DNA of 64,000 nucleotides from Jiangella alba (GTDB taxonomy: Bacteria > Actinomycetota > Actinomycetes > Jiangellales > Jiangellaceae). Positions within the stretch are counted from its first letter, which is position 1; each line of letters begins with the position of its first letter. The position numbers and the translations under genes are program-made. The notes below the pieces were generated by a model. It had not been told where the DNA came from. It ran no database searches and was given only the letters and a program-made list of their open reading frames with translations. This document shows, in pieces, positions 17,648-27,288 of the stretch. The stretch spans positions 2,845,501 to 2,909,500 of the forward strand of contig NZ_FNUC01000003.1 of the NCBI RefSeq assembly GCF_900106035.1. The letters run 5' to 3'.

Positions 17648-17670
17648 AGTAGTTTACACATCGCAGCAGT

Positions 17671-17687
17671 GCTTCGGAATTCGAAGC
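17671..17687. promoter_or_regulatory. HxlR operator 2
   Basis: GCTTCGGAATTCGAAGC repeats operator 1 with one mismatched pair. It ends 24 bp before the start of the DUF1330 gene. Centres 40 bp apart put both sites on roughly the same face of the helix. Confidence 0.72.
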
Positions 17688-17711
17688 ACTCATCCCACCA
17701 CTGGAGATTCC

Positions 17712-18014
17712 ATGCCCAAGGGCTACTGGGTCAGCGTCTACCCCACCATCGAAGACCCCGAGAAGCTTGATGCCTACAACGAACTGGCAGGTCTCGCCGT
17801 CGCGGCCGCGGACGGGCGGGTGCTCGCCAGCATCGGCAGCCGGGTCGACGCACACGAAGCCGGAATCGCCGAGCGCGTCGTCCTGATCGAGTTCGACAGC
17901 TTCGAACAGGCGGTCACCGCACGCGCGAGCGCGGCCTACCAGAAGGCGCTGGCCGAACTCCCCGACGGCTTCGAGCGCGACTTCCGCATCATCGAAGGCC
18001 TCGACCGATCATGA
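17712..18014 (+). CDS. DUF1330-family protein
   Basis: The 100-residue protein begins 'MPKGYWVSVYPTIEDPEKLDAY' and contains 'ERVVLIEFDSFEQAVTARASAAYQ', the pattern of DUF1330 ferredoxin-like (dimeric alpha-beta barrel) proteins. It is the likely target of the divergent HxlR regulator through the palindromes at 17631 and 17671. Catalytic role unknown; relatives are often linked to stress or aldehyde response. A ribosome site is present (CTGGAG about 8 nt upstream). A hairpin terminator follows. Confidence 0.88.
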   Translation: MPKGYWVSVYPTIEDPEKLDAYNELAGLAVAAADGRVLASIGSRVDAHEAGIAERVVLIEFDSFEQAVTARASAAYQKALAELPDGFERDFRIIEGLDRS

Positions 18015-18039
18015 GAAACCTGGCAGTTCTCCAGCGCTG

Positions 18040-18068
18040 ACCTCTCGCGCCTGCCTGCGCCGAGAGGT
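18040..18068 (+). terminator. Hairpin after the DUF1330 gene
   Basis: ACCTCTCG (18040-18047) and CGAGAGGT (18061-18068) pair perfectly around a 13-nt loop, 25 bp after the stop. The rest of the gap up to 18273 shows no gene. Confidence 0.5.
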
Positions 18069-18273
18069 GCATCAGCGAGGCGCCGAGTTGGATCGGCGAA
18101 CTGGCAACGCGGCCACATTTGCGGCGGCGCCGGATCGTGGCCAGAGCCGATGGGCGTCGCGAAGTCGTTCACCAACCTCGGTGCGTCGACCTGTCAGAAG
18201 CGTCAGCGAGCGGGTCGCTCATCACGCGTTGTTGGGACGGCTGGAGTCGCGGGGTCCGCGCGTGGTAGCGCCG

Positions 18274-19014
18274 TCAGCCGCCCAGCGGGAGCTGGGCGGG
18301 CACGGCCTCGGCCAGCAGACCGGCGTGGTTGTTGCGGACGTTCCCGACCTCGGGCCCGACCGGCCGGGCGGTCAGCTCGGCGCCGGCCCGGGCAGCCGCC
18401 GAGCGGGCGAGGTCGAGCAGGGCGTCCGCCTCCTCGTTGCGCCGGTCCAGCCAGTCCGGGAGCTCCGCCGCCGTCAGCAGCACCGGCATGCGGTCGTGGA
18501 TGTGCGCCAGGCCCGGCACCGGCGTGGTGGTCAGGACGCTGGCCGACAGCACCCAGCGGTCCGGGTGGTCGTCGGGGACGGACGGGTCGCGCCACCATTC
18601 GAACACGCCGGCCATCGCGAGCGGGCCGCCGTCGCCGTGGATGAAGTAGGGCTGCTTCGCGCGGCCGGGGCCCCGCCGCCACTCGTAGTAGCCGCGGGCC
18701 GGGAGCACGCAGCGGCGCCGCGCGACGGGGCCGCGGAAGGCCGGCTTCTGCGCGGCGGTCTCGATGCGGGCGTTGATCATCGGCGGGCCGCCGCCGGGCT
18801 CCTTGGCCCAGGACGGGATCAGTCCCCAGCGCGCGGCGTGCAGCTGGCGGGCGCGCCCCGGCGGTTCGTCGGTGCGTTCCAGCACCACCGGGACGCGGTC
18901 GGTGGGCGCGACGTTGTACGACGCCATCAGCTCGAGCACCGCACCCGACGCGATGGCGTCGAACTCGGCCGCGAGATCGTCCATCGACGCGTCAGCCACG
19001 TACCGTCCGCACAC
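18274..19014 (-). CDS. SRAP (SOS-response-associated peptidase / HMCES-YedK) abasic-site protein
   Basis: These proteins crosslink through Cys2 to abasic sites in single-stranded DNA. The catalytic cysteine must follow the initiator Met, and here the only codon directly before 'CGRYVAD' is a GTG at 19014-19012; the earlier ATG at 19032 would bury the Cys at position 8. I therefore start at GTG 19014, giving 246 residues. Other signature parts are 'SYNVAPTDRVPVV', 'RWGLIPSWAKE', 'INARIET', 'RRCVLPARGYYEWRR' and 'HDRMPVLL' with the catalytic His. The gene overlaps the 3' end of secDF by 23 bp on the same strand, so it may be read from the same message. Confidence 0.93.
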   Translation of the reverse strand: MCGRYVADASMDDLAAEFDAIASGAVLELMASYNVAPTDRVPVVLERTDEPPGRARQLHAARWGLIPSWAKEPGGGPPMINARIETAAQKPAFRGPVARRRCVLPARGYYEWRRGPGRAKQPYFIHGDGGPLAMAGVFEWWRDPSVPDDHPDRWVLSASVLTTTPVPGLAHIHDRMPVLLTAAELPDWLDRRNEEADALLDLARSAAARAGAELTARPVGPEVGNVRNNHAGLLAEAVPAQLPLGG

Positions 19015-21415
19015 GCCCCGATTCTCTCCCACCGCTCCCGGCGGCGGCCACGGACCCGCCGGCCCGCCGCCGCTCCCAGCGCACCAGCAGCGGCACCGCG
19101 ATGAAGATGGACGAGTAGGTGCCGGCGAGGATGCCGACGAACAGCGCCAGCGCGAGGTCCTCCAGCGTCTGCGCCCCGACGGTGACGACGCCGGCGATCA
19201 GCATCCCGGCCACCGGGAGCAGCGCGATCAGCGACGTCGACACCGATCGGAGCAGCGTCTGGTCGACGGCCCGGCCGGCCGCCTGCGCGTACGTGACGCC
19301 GCGGGCACGGTGCCCGGTGTTCTCGCGCACCTTGTCGAACACGACGACGGTGTCGTACAGCGAGTAGCCGAGGATGGTCAGCACGCCGACCACCGTCGCC
19401 GGGGTGACGGTCAGCCCGGCCAGGGCGTACACGCCGACGGTGATGGCGAGGTCGTGCAGCAGCGCGGCGAACGCGGCCAGCGCCATCAGCGGGGCGAACG
19501 CGATCGACAGGTAGCCGACGATCAGCACGGCGAACACCGCCAGCGCCACGACCGCCTTGCGGGTGACGTCGTGGCCCCAGCTCGGCCCGATGACGTCGGT
19601 GGTGACGTCGTCGGCGGACACCCCGGCGGTCTGCGCGACGGTGTCCTGCAGCTCGGCCGCACGGTCCGCGTCGGACTTCCCGACCTCGACGACGATGCTT
19701 CCGTCGCCCAGCTGCCGCACGGACGCGCCGGACACGCCGTCGGCGGCCAGCGCGTCCTCCACCTGGCCGACGGTGGCCGAGCCGCCGTGCGTCTGGATGA
19801 TCGCGCCGCCCTCGAACTCGACGCCGAGCTGCAGCCCGCGGACGGCCAGGCCGCCCACGGCGAGGACGAGCACCACGCCGCTGAGGGCGAACCAGCGGCG
19901 GGTGTGCCCCACGACGTCGATGCTCGCGTCGCCGCGGTGCAGCCGGGCGCCGAGCGTGTCGTGGCCGGCGTCGAGACCGGACCAGCGCCCGCGCAGCCAC
20001 CAGCCGCGCACCGCGTACGCGACCACCGGCCGGGTGAACAGGAACACCACCACCAGGTCGATCAGCGTCGCCAGGCCGAGCGCGAAGGCGAAGCCGCGCA
20101 CCTGGTCCGCCGACAGCAGGTACAGCACCGCCGCGGATAGGAACGAGACGGTGTCGGCGACGAGGATGGTGCGCCGCGCCCGCCGCCAGCCGTACTCGAC
20201 CGCCGACCGGGTGGTGCGGCCGTCGCGGACCTCGTCGCGGACCCGTTCGAAGAACACCACGAACGAGTCGGCCGTGATGCCGACGGCGACGATCAGCCCG
20301 GCGATCCCGGCCAGCGACAACCGGTAGTTGACCTGCGCGCCGAGCAGCGACACCGCAGCGTACGAGCAGCCGGCCGCGAGCACCAGGCTGGCGGCGGCGA
20401 TGACGCCGAGCCGCCGGTAGTAGGCCAGGCAGTACAGCGCGACCAGCCCGAGCCCGATCGCCCCGGCCACCAGCCCGGCGTGCAGCTGGGTGGCGCCCAG
20501 CGTCGGCGAGATCGTGCTGACCTGGCTCTTCTCGAACGCCAGCGGCAGCGAGCCGTAGCTGAGCACGTGCGCGAGGTCGGTCGCCTCCTGCTTGGTGAAG
20601 GTGCCGGTGATCTGCGCCCGGCCGCCGCTGATGACGTCGACGATCCGCGGCGACGACACCACCAGGCCGTCGAGCACGATGGCGATCTGGTTCTTCGGCG
20701 CCGGCAGGTTCACGACCGCCTTGGTGGCGTCGGCGAACTGCTGCTGCCCGGCGTGGTCGAACTCGAGGTCGACCTCCCAGCCGCCGGCGCCGCCGGCCGG
20801 GACACCGGCCTGGGCCGCGGACAGGTCGGTGCCCTCGACGACGGCCGGGCCGAGGACGTACTTGGCGGTGCCGTCGCGGTCGCAGGCCACGACGGTGTCG
20901 CCGGCGGCCGCGGTGTCGCCGCCCTGCCGGGACGCCGGCGCGGTGCAGTCCAGCGCGTCGAACGCGGCGGCGACGTCGGCCGGCACCTCGGTGGTCGCGG
21001 CGGTCGTCCCGGCCGGCTGGGCCTGCGGCGGCCCGGTGGCCAGCGTCGGGCGGAACCGCAGCAGCGCCGTCTGCCCGATGAGGTCGACCAGCGAACGGTC
21101 GTTGCGGCCCGGAACGGTGACGACGATCTGGTCCGAGCCGCGCACGGCCACCTCGGCCTCGGCGACACCGGTCGCGTTGACCCGCTGCCGGATGATCGAC
21201 ACCGCCTCGTCCATCGCGGTGCGCGTGACCTTGCCGGAGTCGGTGGTCGGCGACGCCGCCAGGGTCACGCTGGTGCCGCCCGCGAGGTCGACGGCCAGCC
21301 GGGGCTTCACGGCGCCGGAGACCAACATGCCGGTGACGACCAGCACCAACAGCACGGCCAGCGCGATCAGCGGCCGGCCGGGCTTCGGGATGCCGGGTGG
21401 ACGGGTTCCGGGCAC
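18992..21415 (-). CDS. secDF: SecDF fusion, Sec translocase accessory subunit
   Basis: The 807-residue protein has a SecD part (about 1-450: first helix at 17-38, P1 domain with 'IIRQRVNATGVAEAEV', then a helix bundle with 'AGIAGLIVAVGITADSFVVFFERVRDE') and a SecF part (about 500-780: 'GVEFEGGAIIQTHGG', 'GYSLYDTVVVFDKVREN'). It uses the proton gradient to pull translocated chains. Actinomycetes usually encode secD and secF as separate neighbours of yajC, so a fused copy here may be a second set. It starts with GTG, with GGAGG 4 nt before it, only 11 nt after the last permease gene of the peptide transporter, an unexpected operon partner. Confidence 0.9.
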   Translation of the reverse strand: MPGTRPPGIPKPGRPLIALAVLLVLVVTGMLVSGAVKPRLAVDLAGGTSVTLAASPTTDSGKVTRTAMDEAVSIIRQRVNATGVAEAEVAVRGSDQIVVTVPGRNDRSLVDLIGQTALLRFRPTLATGPPQAQPAGTTAATTEVPADVAAAFDALDCTAPASRQGGDTAAAGDTVVACDRDGTAKYVLGPAVVEGTDLSAAQAGVPAGGAGGWEVDLEFDHAGQQQFADATKAVVNLPAPKNQIAIVLDGLVVSSPRIVDVISGGRAQITGTFTKQEATDLAHVLSYGSLPLAFEKSQVSTISPTLGATQLHAGLVAGAIGLGLVALYCLAYYRRLGVIAAASLVLAAGCSYAAVSLLGAQVNYRLSLAGIAGLIVAVGITADSFVVFFERVRDEVRDGRTTRSAVEYGWRRARRTILVADTVSFLSAAVLYLLSADQVRGFAFALGLATLIDLVVVFLFTRPVVAYAVRGWWLRGRWSGLDAGHDTLGARLHRGDASIDVVGHTRRWFALSGVVLVLAVGGLAVRGLQLGVEFEGGAIIQTHGGSATVGQVEDALAADGVSGASVRQLGDGSIVVEVGKSDADRAAELQDTVAQTAGVSADDVTTDVIGPSWGHDVTRKAVVALAVFAVLIVGYLSIAFAPLMALAAFAALLHDLAITVGVYALAGLTVTPATVVGVLTILGYSLYDTVVVFDKVRENTGHRARGVTYAQAAGRAVDQTLLRSVSTSLIALLPVAGMLIAGVVTVGAQTLEDLALALFVGILAGTYSSIFIAVPLLVRWERRRAGGSVAAAGSGGRESGRVRTVRG

Positions 21416-21426
21416 GGGTCCTCCGA

Positions 21427-22386
21427 TCAGTGCAGCCGCACGCGCGGGTCCAGCCCGGCGTAGGCGACGTCGACGACGATGTTGGCGATGACCACCGCGG
21501 CCGACGCGACGAGCACGATCCCGATGATCACCGGCAGGTCCTGCCGGGTGATCGCGTCGACCGCGGTGTTGCCGAGGCCGGGCAGGCTGAACACCGTCTC
21601 GGTGACGACCGCGCCGCCGACCAGCTGGCCGAGGTCGATGCCGAACTGCGTCACCACCGGCGTCAGCGCCGCGCGCAGCCCGTGCCGGTAGATGACGCGC
21701 TGCTCGCTGATCCCCTTCGACCGGGCGGTGCGGATGTAGTCCTCACCCAGCACGTCGAGCATGGACGCGCGGGTGAGCCGGGTGTATGTCGCCGCCAGCA
21801 GCAGCGCCAGCGTGATCCACGGCAGCACCATGTGCTGGAACCACGCCACCGGGTCCTGCGCGAACGGGACGTAGCCGCCGGCCGGGAACCACGTCACGCC
21901 GCGCAGGGTCAGTTGGTAGTAGAAGACGTACAGCAGCAGGATGCCGAGCAGGAACGGCGGCATCGAGTAGAAGAACAGCGAGAACGCGGTCAGCCCGCGG
22001 TCCTCCAGCGAGCGCGGATGGGTCGCCGACAGCACCCCGTTGAACACGCCCAGCACCAGCCAGATGATCGACGCCCCGATCGCCAGCGACAGCGTGATCG
22101 GCAGCGCCTGCGCGATGATGTGCGTCACCGGCACCTGGTGGTAGTAGTCGTACCCGAGGTCGCCGTGCAGCGCACGCCAGACGAAGTCGAGGTACTGCTT
22201 CCAGACCGGCTGGTCCAGCCCGAGCCGGTGCTGGATCAGCGCGATCGTCTCCGGCGTCGCCTGCCGGCCGGCCAGCGTGCGGGCCACGTCGTTGGGCACC
22301 ACGAAGAACAGCGCGAACACCGCGACGGTGATGAGCCAGAGCACCACGAGGCCCTGGAGGATCCGGCGGATCAGGAACCGGGTCAC
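21427..22386 (-). CDS. Peptide/nickel-type ABC transporter permease (DppB/OppB type)
   Basis: This 319-residue inner-membrane permease begins 'RFLIRRILQGLVVLWLITV', as DppB proteins do, with the N-terminal 'RTLAGRQATPETIALIQHRLGLDQP' extracytoplasmic segment. It has six helices and the EAA-like loop 'EDYIRTARSKGISEQRVIYRHGLRAAL'. It starts with GTG, 10 nt after the DppC-type gene. It is part of the operon SBP, ATPase D, ATPase F, permease C, permease B, followed by secDF. Confidence 0.93.
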   Translation of the reverse strand: MTRFLIRRILQGLVVLWLITVAVFALFFVVPNDVARTLAGRQATPETIALIQHRLGLDQPVWKQYLDFVWRALHGDLGYDYYHQVPVTHIIAQALPITLSLAIGASIIWLVLGVFNGVLSATHPRSLEDRGLTAFSLFFYSMPPFLLGILLLYVFYYQLTLRGVTWFPAGGYVPFAQDPVAWFQHMVLPWITLALLLAATYTRLTRASMLDVLGEDYIRTARSKGISEQRVIYRHGLRAALTPVVTQFGIDLGQLVGGAVVTETVFSLPGLGNTAVDAITRQDLPVIIGIVLVASAAVVIANIVVDVAYAGLDPRVRLH

Positions 22387-22396
22387 GACAACCCCC

Positions 22397-23338
22397 TCAC
22401 CGGCGCAGTTGCTGCGAGAAGCGCGGGTCGAACGCGTCGCGCACGCCGTCGCCGAACAGGTTGAACGCCAGCGTCGTGATCAGCAGCGCGGCGCCGGGGA
22501 AGACGACGAACCACCAGGCCGTCGTGTAGTAGTTCTGCGCGGAGCTGATCATGCCGCCCCAGTCGGCGGTGGGCGGCGGCAGCCCGAGGCCCAGGAACGA
22601 CAGCGTCGCCTGGGTGACGATCACCACCGGCACCAGCAGCGTCGTGTAGACGATCACCGGCGCGAGCACGTTCGGCAGCACGTCGACGAACATGATCCGG
22701 ATCGACCCGGCGCCCAGCGAGCGGGCCGCCTCGACGTACTCGCGCTCCCGGATCGACAGCACCTGGCCGCGCACGATGCGGGCCACCGACGCCCAGCTGA
22801 AGAACCCGATCACCAGCACCGTCACCGTCATGCTCGGCCCGGTGACCGATACCAGCGCGATCGCGACCAGCAGGAACGGCACCGACAGCACGACGTCGAC
22901 GATGCGGGCCAGGACGGTGTCGAGCCAGCCGCCGACGTAGCCGGCGGCCAGCCCGACCAGCACGCCGATGACGACGGTCAGCCCCGTGGCGACGACGCCG
23001 ACCAGCAGCGACACGCGGGCGCCGTAGGCGATGCGGACCAGGATGTCGCGGCCGAGGTCGTCGGTGCCGAGCCAGAACGTGCTGTTCGGCGCCCGCGGCA
23101 GCCCCTCCGGCGACAGCCCGATGTCGCGGTACTGCTCGTTCGGCGGGTGCCCGGTGACGTGCGCGACCAGCGGCGCGGCGATCGCGACGACGACGATCAG
23201 CAGGATCACGACCAGCGAGATCATCGCCACCCGGTCGTGCCGCAGCCGCGACCACGCCAGCGCCCAGGTGCCGCGGCCCTCGATCGGCTTCGCCGTCGCG
23301 GCGGACGCCGTGACCGTCGCGACCGGCTGGGCGTTCAT
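22397..23338 (-). CDS. Peptide-type ABC transporter permease (DppC/OppC type)
   Basis: This 313-residue permease has a cytosolic N-terminus, then '[22 protein letters not shown]', the substrate-facing '[27 protein letters not shown]' motif typical of DppC, and the coupling loop '[26 protein letters not shown]'. It pairs with the DppB-type gene downstream. Its start overlaps the stop of the upstream ATPase gene by 4 bp. Confidence 0.93.
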   Translation of the reverse strand: MNAQPVATVTASAATAKPIEGRGTWALAWSRLRHDRVAMISLVVILLIVVVAIAAPLVAHVTGHPPNEQYRDIGLSPEGLPRAPNSTFWLGTDDLGRDILVRIAYGARVSLLVGVVATGLTVVIGVLVGLAAGYVGGWLDTVLARIVDVVLSVPFLLVAIALVSVTGPSMTVTVLVIGFFSWASVARIVRGQVLSIREREYVEAARSLGAGSIRIMFVDVLPNVLAPVIVYTTLLVPVVIVTQATLSFLGLGLPPPTADWGGMISSAQNYYTTAWWFVVFPGAALLITTLAFNLFGDGVRDAFDPRFSQQLRR

Positions 23339-24378
23339 CGCACGCCTCCCGGCACCGGCGCGGGCACCGCCGCGAGGTCCTCGCCGGCCCGCAGCGGGTG
23401 CCAGCAGGCGGCCCGGTGCTCGTCCGGGTCGCCGAGCACCGGCACGAGCGGCGGCTCGGCCAGCGCGCAGTCCTCGCGCGCCTTCGGGCAGCGCGGGTGG
23501 AACCGGCAGCCCGGCGGGGGCGCCACGGGCGACGGCACGTCACCGCCCAGGATCACCCGGCGGCGGCTGTCGGCGGCGTCGGGGTCGGCCACCGGCGCCG
23601 CCGACAGCAACGCCCGCGTGTACGGGTGCCGCGGGCGCTCGAACAGCACCTCCGAGGGCGCCAGTTCGACGATCTTGCCGAGGTACATGACGGCGATCCG
23701 GTCGCTGACGTGCCGCACGACGGACAGGTCGTGCGAGATGAACACGTAGGTCAGGCCGAGCTCCTGCCGCAGGTCGGCGAGCAGGTTGATGATCTGGCCC
23801 TGGATCGACACGTCCAGCGCCGACACCGGCTCGTCGCATACCAGCAGCCGCGGCCGCAGCGCCAGCGCCCGCGCGATGCCGATGCGCTGGCGCTGGCCGC
23901 CGGAGAACTCGGCCGGGAACCGGTTGTAGTGCTCCGGGTTCAGCCCGACCAGCTCCATCAGCTCCTGCACCCGGCGCTTGCGCTCGTGGCGTCCGGCCAG
24001 CCCGTGGATCGCGAACGGGTCGCCGATGATCGCGCCGACGCGGCGGCGCGGGTTCAGCGAGCCGAACGGGTCCTGGAAGATCATCTGCAGGTTCCGGCGC
24101 AGCGGCCGCATCCGCGCGCCGGACAGATGGGTGATGTCGGCGCCCTCGAAGAAGACCCGGCCGCCGGTCGGTTCCAGCAGCCGGGCCATGCAACGGGCCA
24201 GCGTCGACTTGCCGCAGCCGGTCTCGCCCACCAGCCCCAGCGTCTCGCCGGGCGCGACGTCGAGGCTGACCCCGTCCACGGCGTGCACCACCCCGCCCGG
24301 GCGGCCGGTGAGCGCGGACGCCCCGGCAGGGAACTCCTTGACCAGCCCCTCCACCCGAAGCAGCGGCTCGGTGTCCAT
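23335..24378 (-). CDS. Peptide ABC transporter ATP-binding protein (DppF/OppF type)
   Basis: The 347-residue ATPase has Walker A 'GETGCGKST', signature '[15 protein letters not shown]', Walker B '[12 protein letters not shown]' and the H-loop '[13 protein letters not shown]'. The C-terminal oligopeptide extension carries four conserved cysteines ('[17 protein letters not shown]', '...RAACWHPL'), which in relatives bind an iron-sulfur cluster. Its start overlaps the stop of the other ATPase gene by 1 nt. Confidence 0.93.
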   Translation of the reverse strand: MDTEPLLRVEGLVKEFPAGASALTGRPGGVVHAVDGVSLDVAPGETLGLVGETGCGKSTLARCMARLLEPTGGRVFFEGADITHLSGARMRPLRRNLQMIFQDPFGSLNPRRRVGAIIGDPFAIHGLAGRHERKRRVQELMELVGLNPEHYNRFPAEFSGGQRQRIGIARALALRPRLLVCDEPVSALDVSIQGQIINLLADLRQELGLTYVFISHDLSVVRHVSDRIAVMYLGKIVELAPSEVLFERPRHPYTRALLSAAPVADPDAADSRRRVILGGDVPSPVAPPPGCRFHPRCPKAREDCALAEPPLVPVLGDPDEHRAACWHPLRAGEDLAAVPAPVPGGVR

Positions 24379-25370
24379 CAGGCCGCCTCCTCCGCGCTCT
24401 GCTGCCGCGGCCGGTCCGCCGGCAGCCAGCAGGCCGACTGGTGCCGCGGGTCGGCCAGCACGCCGGCCAGCGGCGGGGTGATCGAGCAGCGCTCGAACGC
24501 GTACCGGCAGCGCGGCGCGAACGGGCAGCCCGGCGGCACCGCGATCAGGCTCGGCGGGCTGCCCGGGATCGGCCGCAGCCGCCCCGACACCTCGCCGCGC
24601 AGCGGCAGCGACGTCAGCAGTCCCTCGGTGTACGGGTGGTGGTAGCGGTAGAACAGCTCGCGCCGCGGCGCCCGCTCCATGGCCGCGCCGGCGTACATGA
24701 CGACGACGTCGTCGGCCAGCTCCGCGATCACGCCGAGGTCGTGCGTCACCATGATGATCGCGGTGCCGAACTCCTCCTGCAGCCGCCGCATCACGTCCAG
24801 CACCTGCGCCTGGACGGTGACGTCGAGCGCCGTCGTCGGCTCGTCCGCGATCAGCACCTCCGGCGAGAGCGCCATCGCCATCGCGATCATCACCCGCTGC
24901 CGCATGCCGCCGGAGAACTGGTGCGGGTAGTCGTCCACCCGGGTCTCCGGCCGCGGGATGCCGACCAGCCCGAGCAGGTCGGCGGCCCGCGTCCGCGCCT
25001 CCGCCCGCCCGACGTCCTCGTGCGCCCGGATGATCTCCTCGATCTGCCAGCCGATCCGGTGGTACGGATGCAGGCTGGACAGCGGATCCTGGAAGATCAT
25101 CCCGATCCGCGCGCCGCGCACCTCGCGCAGCTCCTCCTCGCTCGCCGTCAGCAGGTCCACCCCGTCCAGGCGGACGCTGCCCTCGACGTCGGCGCCGCGG
25201 GTGAGCCGGGTGATGGTCTGCACGGCCACCGACTTTCCCGACCCCGACTCCCCCACCAGGCCCAGCGTGGACCCCGCGGCCAGCGTGAACGACAGTCCCC
25301 GGACGGCGCGGACCACGCCGTCCGGGGTGTCGAACGAGACCCGGAGATCCTCGACCTCCAGCAGCGCCAT
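24378..25370 (-). CDS. Peptide ABC transporter ATP-binding protein (DppD/OppD type)
   Basis: The 330-residue partner ATPase has Walker A 'GESGSGKSV', signature '[15 protein letters not shown]', Walker B '[15 protein letters not shown]', and the C-terminal cysteine motif '[18 protein letters not shown]...SACWL'. Together with the DppF-type protein it forms the heterodimeric motor. The stop of the substrate-binding gene and this start are separated by 1 nt. Confidence 0.93.
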   Translation of the reverse strand: MALLEVEDLRVSFDTPDGVVRAVRGLSFTLAAGSTLGLVGESGSGKSVAVQTITRLTRGADVEGSVRLDGVDLLTASEEELREVRGARIGMIFQDPLSSLHPYHRIGWQIEEIIRAHEDVGRAEARTRAADLLGLVGIPRPETRVDDYPHQFSGGMRQRVMIAMAMALSPEVLIADEPTTALDVTVQAQVLDVMRRLQEEFGTAIIMVTHDLGVIAELADDVVVMYAGAAMERAPRRELFYRYHHPYTEGLLTSLPLRGEVSGRLRPIPGSPPSLIAVPPGCPFAPRCRYAFERCSITPPLAGVLADPRHQSACWLPADRPRQQSAEEAA

Positions 25371-25371
25371 G

Positions 25372-27168
25372 TCAGCCGCCCTGCTCGCCCTTGGTCAGCC
25401 ACACGTTCGCCGGGTCGAAGTTCTGGAACGCCGGGATGTAGACGGCGTTGTTGACCTGCGACGCGTGGTAGTTCGCGTTGAGCGGATCGGTGATCGGGAA
25501 GAACACGGCGTCCTTCATGACCTGCTGGTCGGCCTGGTCCCACAGCTTGGCGGCGTCGTCCTTCGTCGCCGCCTGGGACGCCTGCTGGATCAGCGAGTCC
25601 AGGTCCGGGTTCTCGTAGAGGCCGAAGTTGCTGCCGGCCGGCGGGAACGACGGCGGGCCGGAGAACAGCGGCTTGAAGAACGACAGCGCCGCGTCGCCGT
25701 ACCAGTCCGGGCCCCACCCGGCCAGCGCCAGGTCCCACGTCCCGGCCTGCGCGACCGACGGCACCTGCAGGTACTTCGTGTAGAAGTCCGCGTTCGGCGA
25801 CGGCACGCCGGTGACGGTGATGCCGGCCTTCTGCAGGTCCTGCTGGGCCGTCTGGAACGCCTTGCTGCTGCCCTCGGACGCGTTGCGGTACAGGAACTTC
25901 AGCGTCAGCCCGTCCGGGTAGCCGGCGTCGGCGAGCAGCTGCTTCGCCTTGTCGACGTCGTACGGGTACAGGTCGGAGTCCTTGGACCCGTTGACCTCCT
26001 TCGGCAGCACGTGAGTCAGCGGCGGCGTCACCTTCGGCCCGCCCAGCACCTGGATGATGTCGTCCCGGTTGAGCGCGTACTCCAGCGCCTGCCGCACCTG
26101 CGGCTTGCTCAGCGCCGACGCGTTGTTCGGCGACGCCGTGTTGAACACGATGTACGGGTTGGTCGACGACGTGTCGCCCAGATTCAGGTTGGGGTCGTCA
26201 GCGCTCATCAGCCCGGCCAGCTGCGACGGCGGCACCTGCACGTCGAACTGCATGTCCGCCGACGGCGTGCCGGTCTGCAACTGCTGCTGGATGGAGTCCT
26301 GGCTGACCGTCTCGTCCACGACGATCTTGTCGACGTAGGCCTTGCGGATCGGGTCGGTGGACGAGTCCCACGACGGGTTGCGGGTGTAGGTGATCGACTT
26401 CGTCGGCTCCCACGACTCCACCTGGTACGGCCCGTCGGAGATCTCGTGCTGGCCCAGCTCGGTGCTGCCCGGCAGGTAGGCCATGACCTCCTCCGGCGCC
26501 GGCGAGAAGGCCGGCAGCGTCAGCATGTCGACGAAATACGTCGCCGGGTGCGTCAGCGTGAAGGTCACCGTCGTGTCGTCGGTCGCCGTGACTCCGGGCA
26601 GGTCGGTGGCGTCGATGTAGTTCGCGATCGACTTGGCGTCCTGCGGCACCTGCGCGAACCCGTCGCAGAAGTCCTGGTAGCCGACGATGAGGTCGGCGAA
26701 GTCCGGCGTGCCGCCGAACGGCTGCACCGGGTTGCAGGTGCGCTTGACGCCGCGGACGACGTCGGCGGCGGTCACCGCGCGGGCCGGGCTGGTGTTCCAG
26801 TTCACGCCGTCGCGCAGCGTGATCGTGTACGTCTTGCCGTCGGAGCTGATGCCGCCGTTGTCCTGCGTCGGCATGTCCTTGGCGAGGTCCGGGACGGCGG
26901 TGGTGGTCTTGCCGTCCTCGGCCGGGTAGGTGAACAGCTGCCGGCTCCACAGCCGCAGGTTCAGGTACCCGACGGAGTAGTAGCTGACGTTCGGGTCCAT
27001 GTAGTCCACGTCGCCCGCGCCCAGCATGTTGAGCGTGCCGCCGGTGACGGCTTCGCCCGTGGAGTTGCTTCCGGCGGCGCTGCCGCCGTTGCCCCCGCAC
27101 CCGGCGAGGGCCAGCAGGCCGGCCACGCCGATGACGGCGGCGGCCCATCGTGCTCTGGCGTGCCTCAT
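25372..27168 (-). CDS. Peptide-type ABC transporter substrate-binding lipoprotein (SBP_bac_5)
   Basis: The 598-residue lipoprotein has a signal peptide with lipobox 'LAGC' (Cys24) and a Gly/Ser-rich tether, then the family-5 binding-protein core ('ITLRDGVNWNTSPARAVTAADV' near residue 120, 'QALEYALNRDDIIQVL'). It would capture oligopeptides or similar solutes outside the cell. It is the promoter-proximal gene of the five-gene importer and is divergent from the response-regulator gene across a region with phased direct repeats. The substrate cannot be told from sequence; family members also carry nickel, heme or sugars. Confidence 0.92.
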   Translation of the reverse strand: MRHARARWAAAVIGVAGLLALAGCGGNGGSAAGSNSTGEAVTGGTLNMLGAGDVDYMDPNVSYYSVGYLNLRLWSRQLFTYPAEDGKTTTAVPDLAKDMPTQDNGGISSDGKTYTITLRDGVNWNTSPARAVTAADVVRGVKRTCNPVQPFGGTPDFADLIVGYQDFCDGFAQVPQDAKSIANYIDATDLPGVTATDDTTVTFTLTHPATYFVDMLTLPAFSPAPEEVMAYLPGSTELGQHEISDGPYQVESWEPTKSITYTRNPSWDSSTDPIRKAYVDKIVVDETVSQDSIQQQLQTGTPSADMQFDVQVPPSQLAGLMSADDPNLNLGDTSSTNPYIVFNTASPNNASALSKPQVRQALEYALNRDDIIQVLGGPKVTPPLTHVLPKEVNGSKDSDLYPYDVDKAKQLLADAGYPDGLTLKFLYRNASEGSSKAFQTAQQDLQKAGITVTGVPSPNADFYTKYLQVPSVAQAGTWDLALAGWGPDWYGDAALSFFKPLFSGPPSFPPAGSNFGLYENPDLDSLIQQASQAATKDDAAKLWDQADQQVMKDAVFFPITDPLNANYHASQVNNAVYIPAFQNFDPANVWLTKGEQGG

Positions 27169-27215
27169 GCCGCCATTCGACGCCCGGCGCCGGGGCGTGT
27201 CGCCGCCGCGCCGGT

Positions 27216-27288
27216 GGTTGTCACGGGTTCGCCATCTGCGCGGGCCGGTTCGTGACGCTGCGATGAAGGTTCGTCATGGTCGTCACGA
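27216..27288 (+). promoter_or_regulatory. Phased direct repeats, likely response-regulator binding sites, and RR promoter
   Basis: Five related 10-mers begin at 27216 (GGTTGTCACG), 27226 (GGTTCGCCAT), 27247 (GGTTCGTGAC), 27268 (GGTTCGTCAT) and 27278 (GGTCGTCACG). The spacings are 10, 21, 21 and 10 bp, that is one or two helical turns. OmpR-family regulators bind such head-to-tail repeats. The last two copies cover the -35 area of the regulator gene, whose likely -10 (CATACT, 27295-27300) is 6 nt before its ATG. Confidence 0.55.

Noticed and set aside
18069-18273. Small coding gene between DUF1330 and SRAP genes
   Set aside because: Short open frames exist on both strands but none has a ribosome site or biased codons; I see only the hairpin at 18040-18068.
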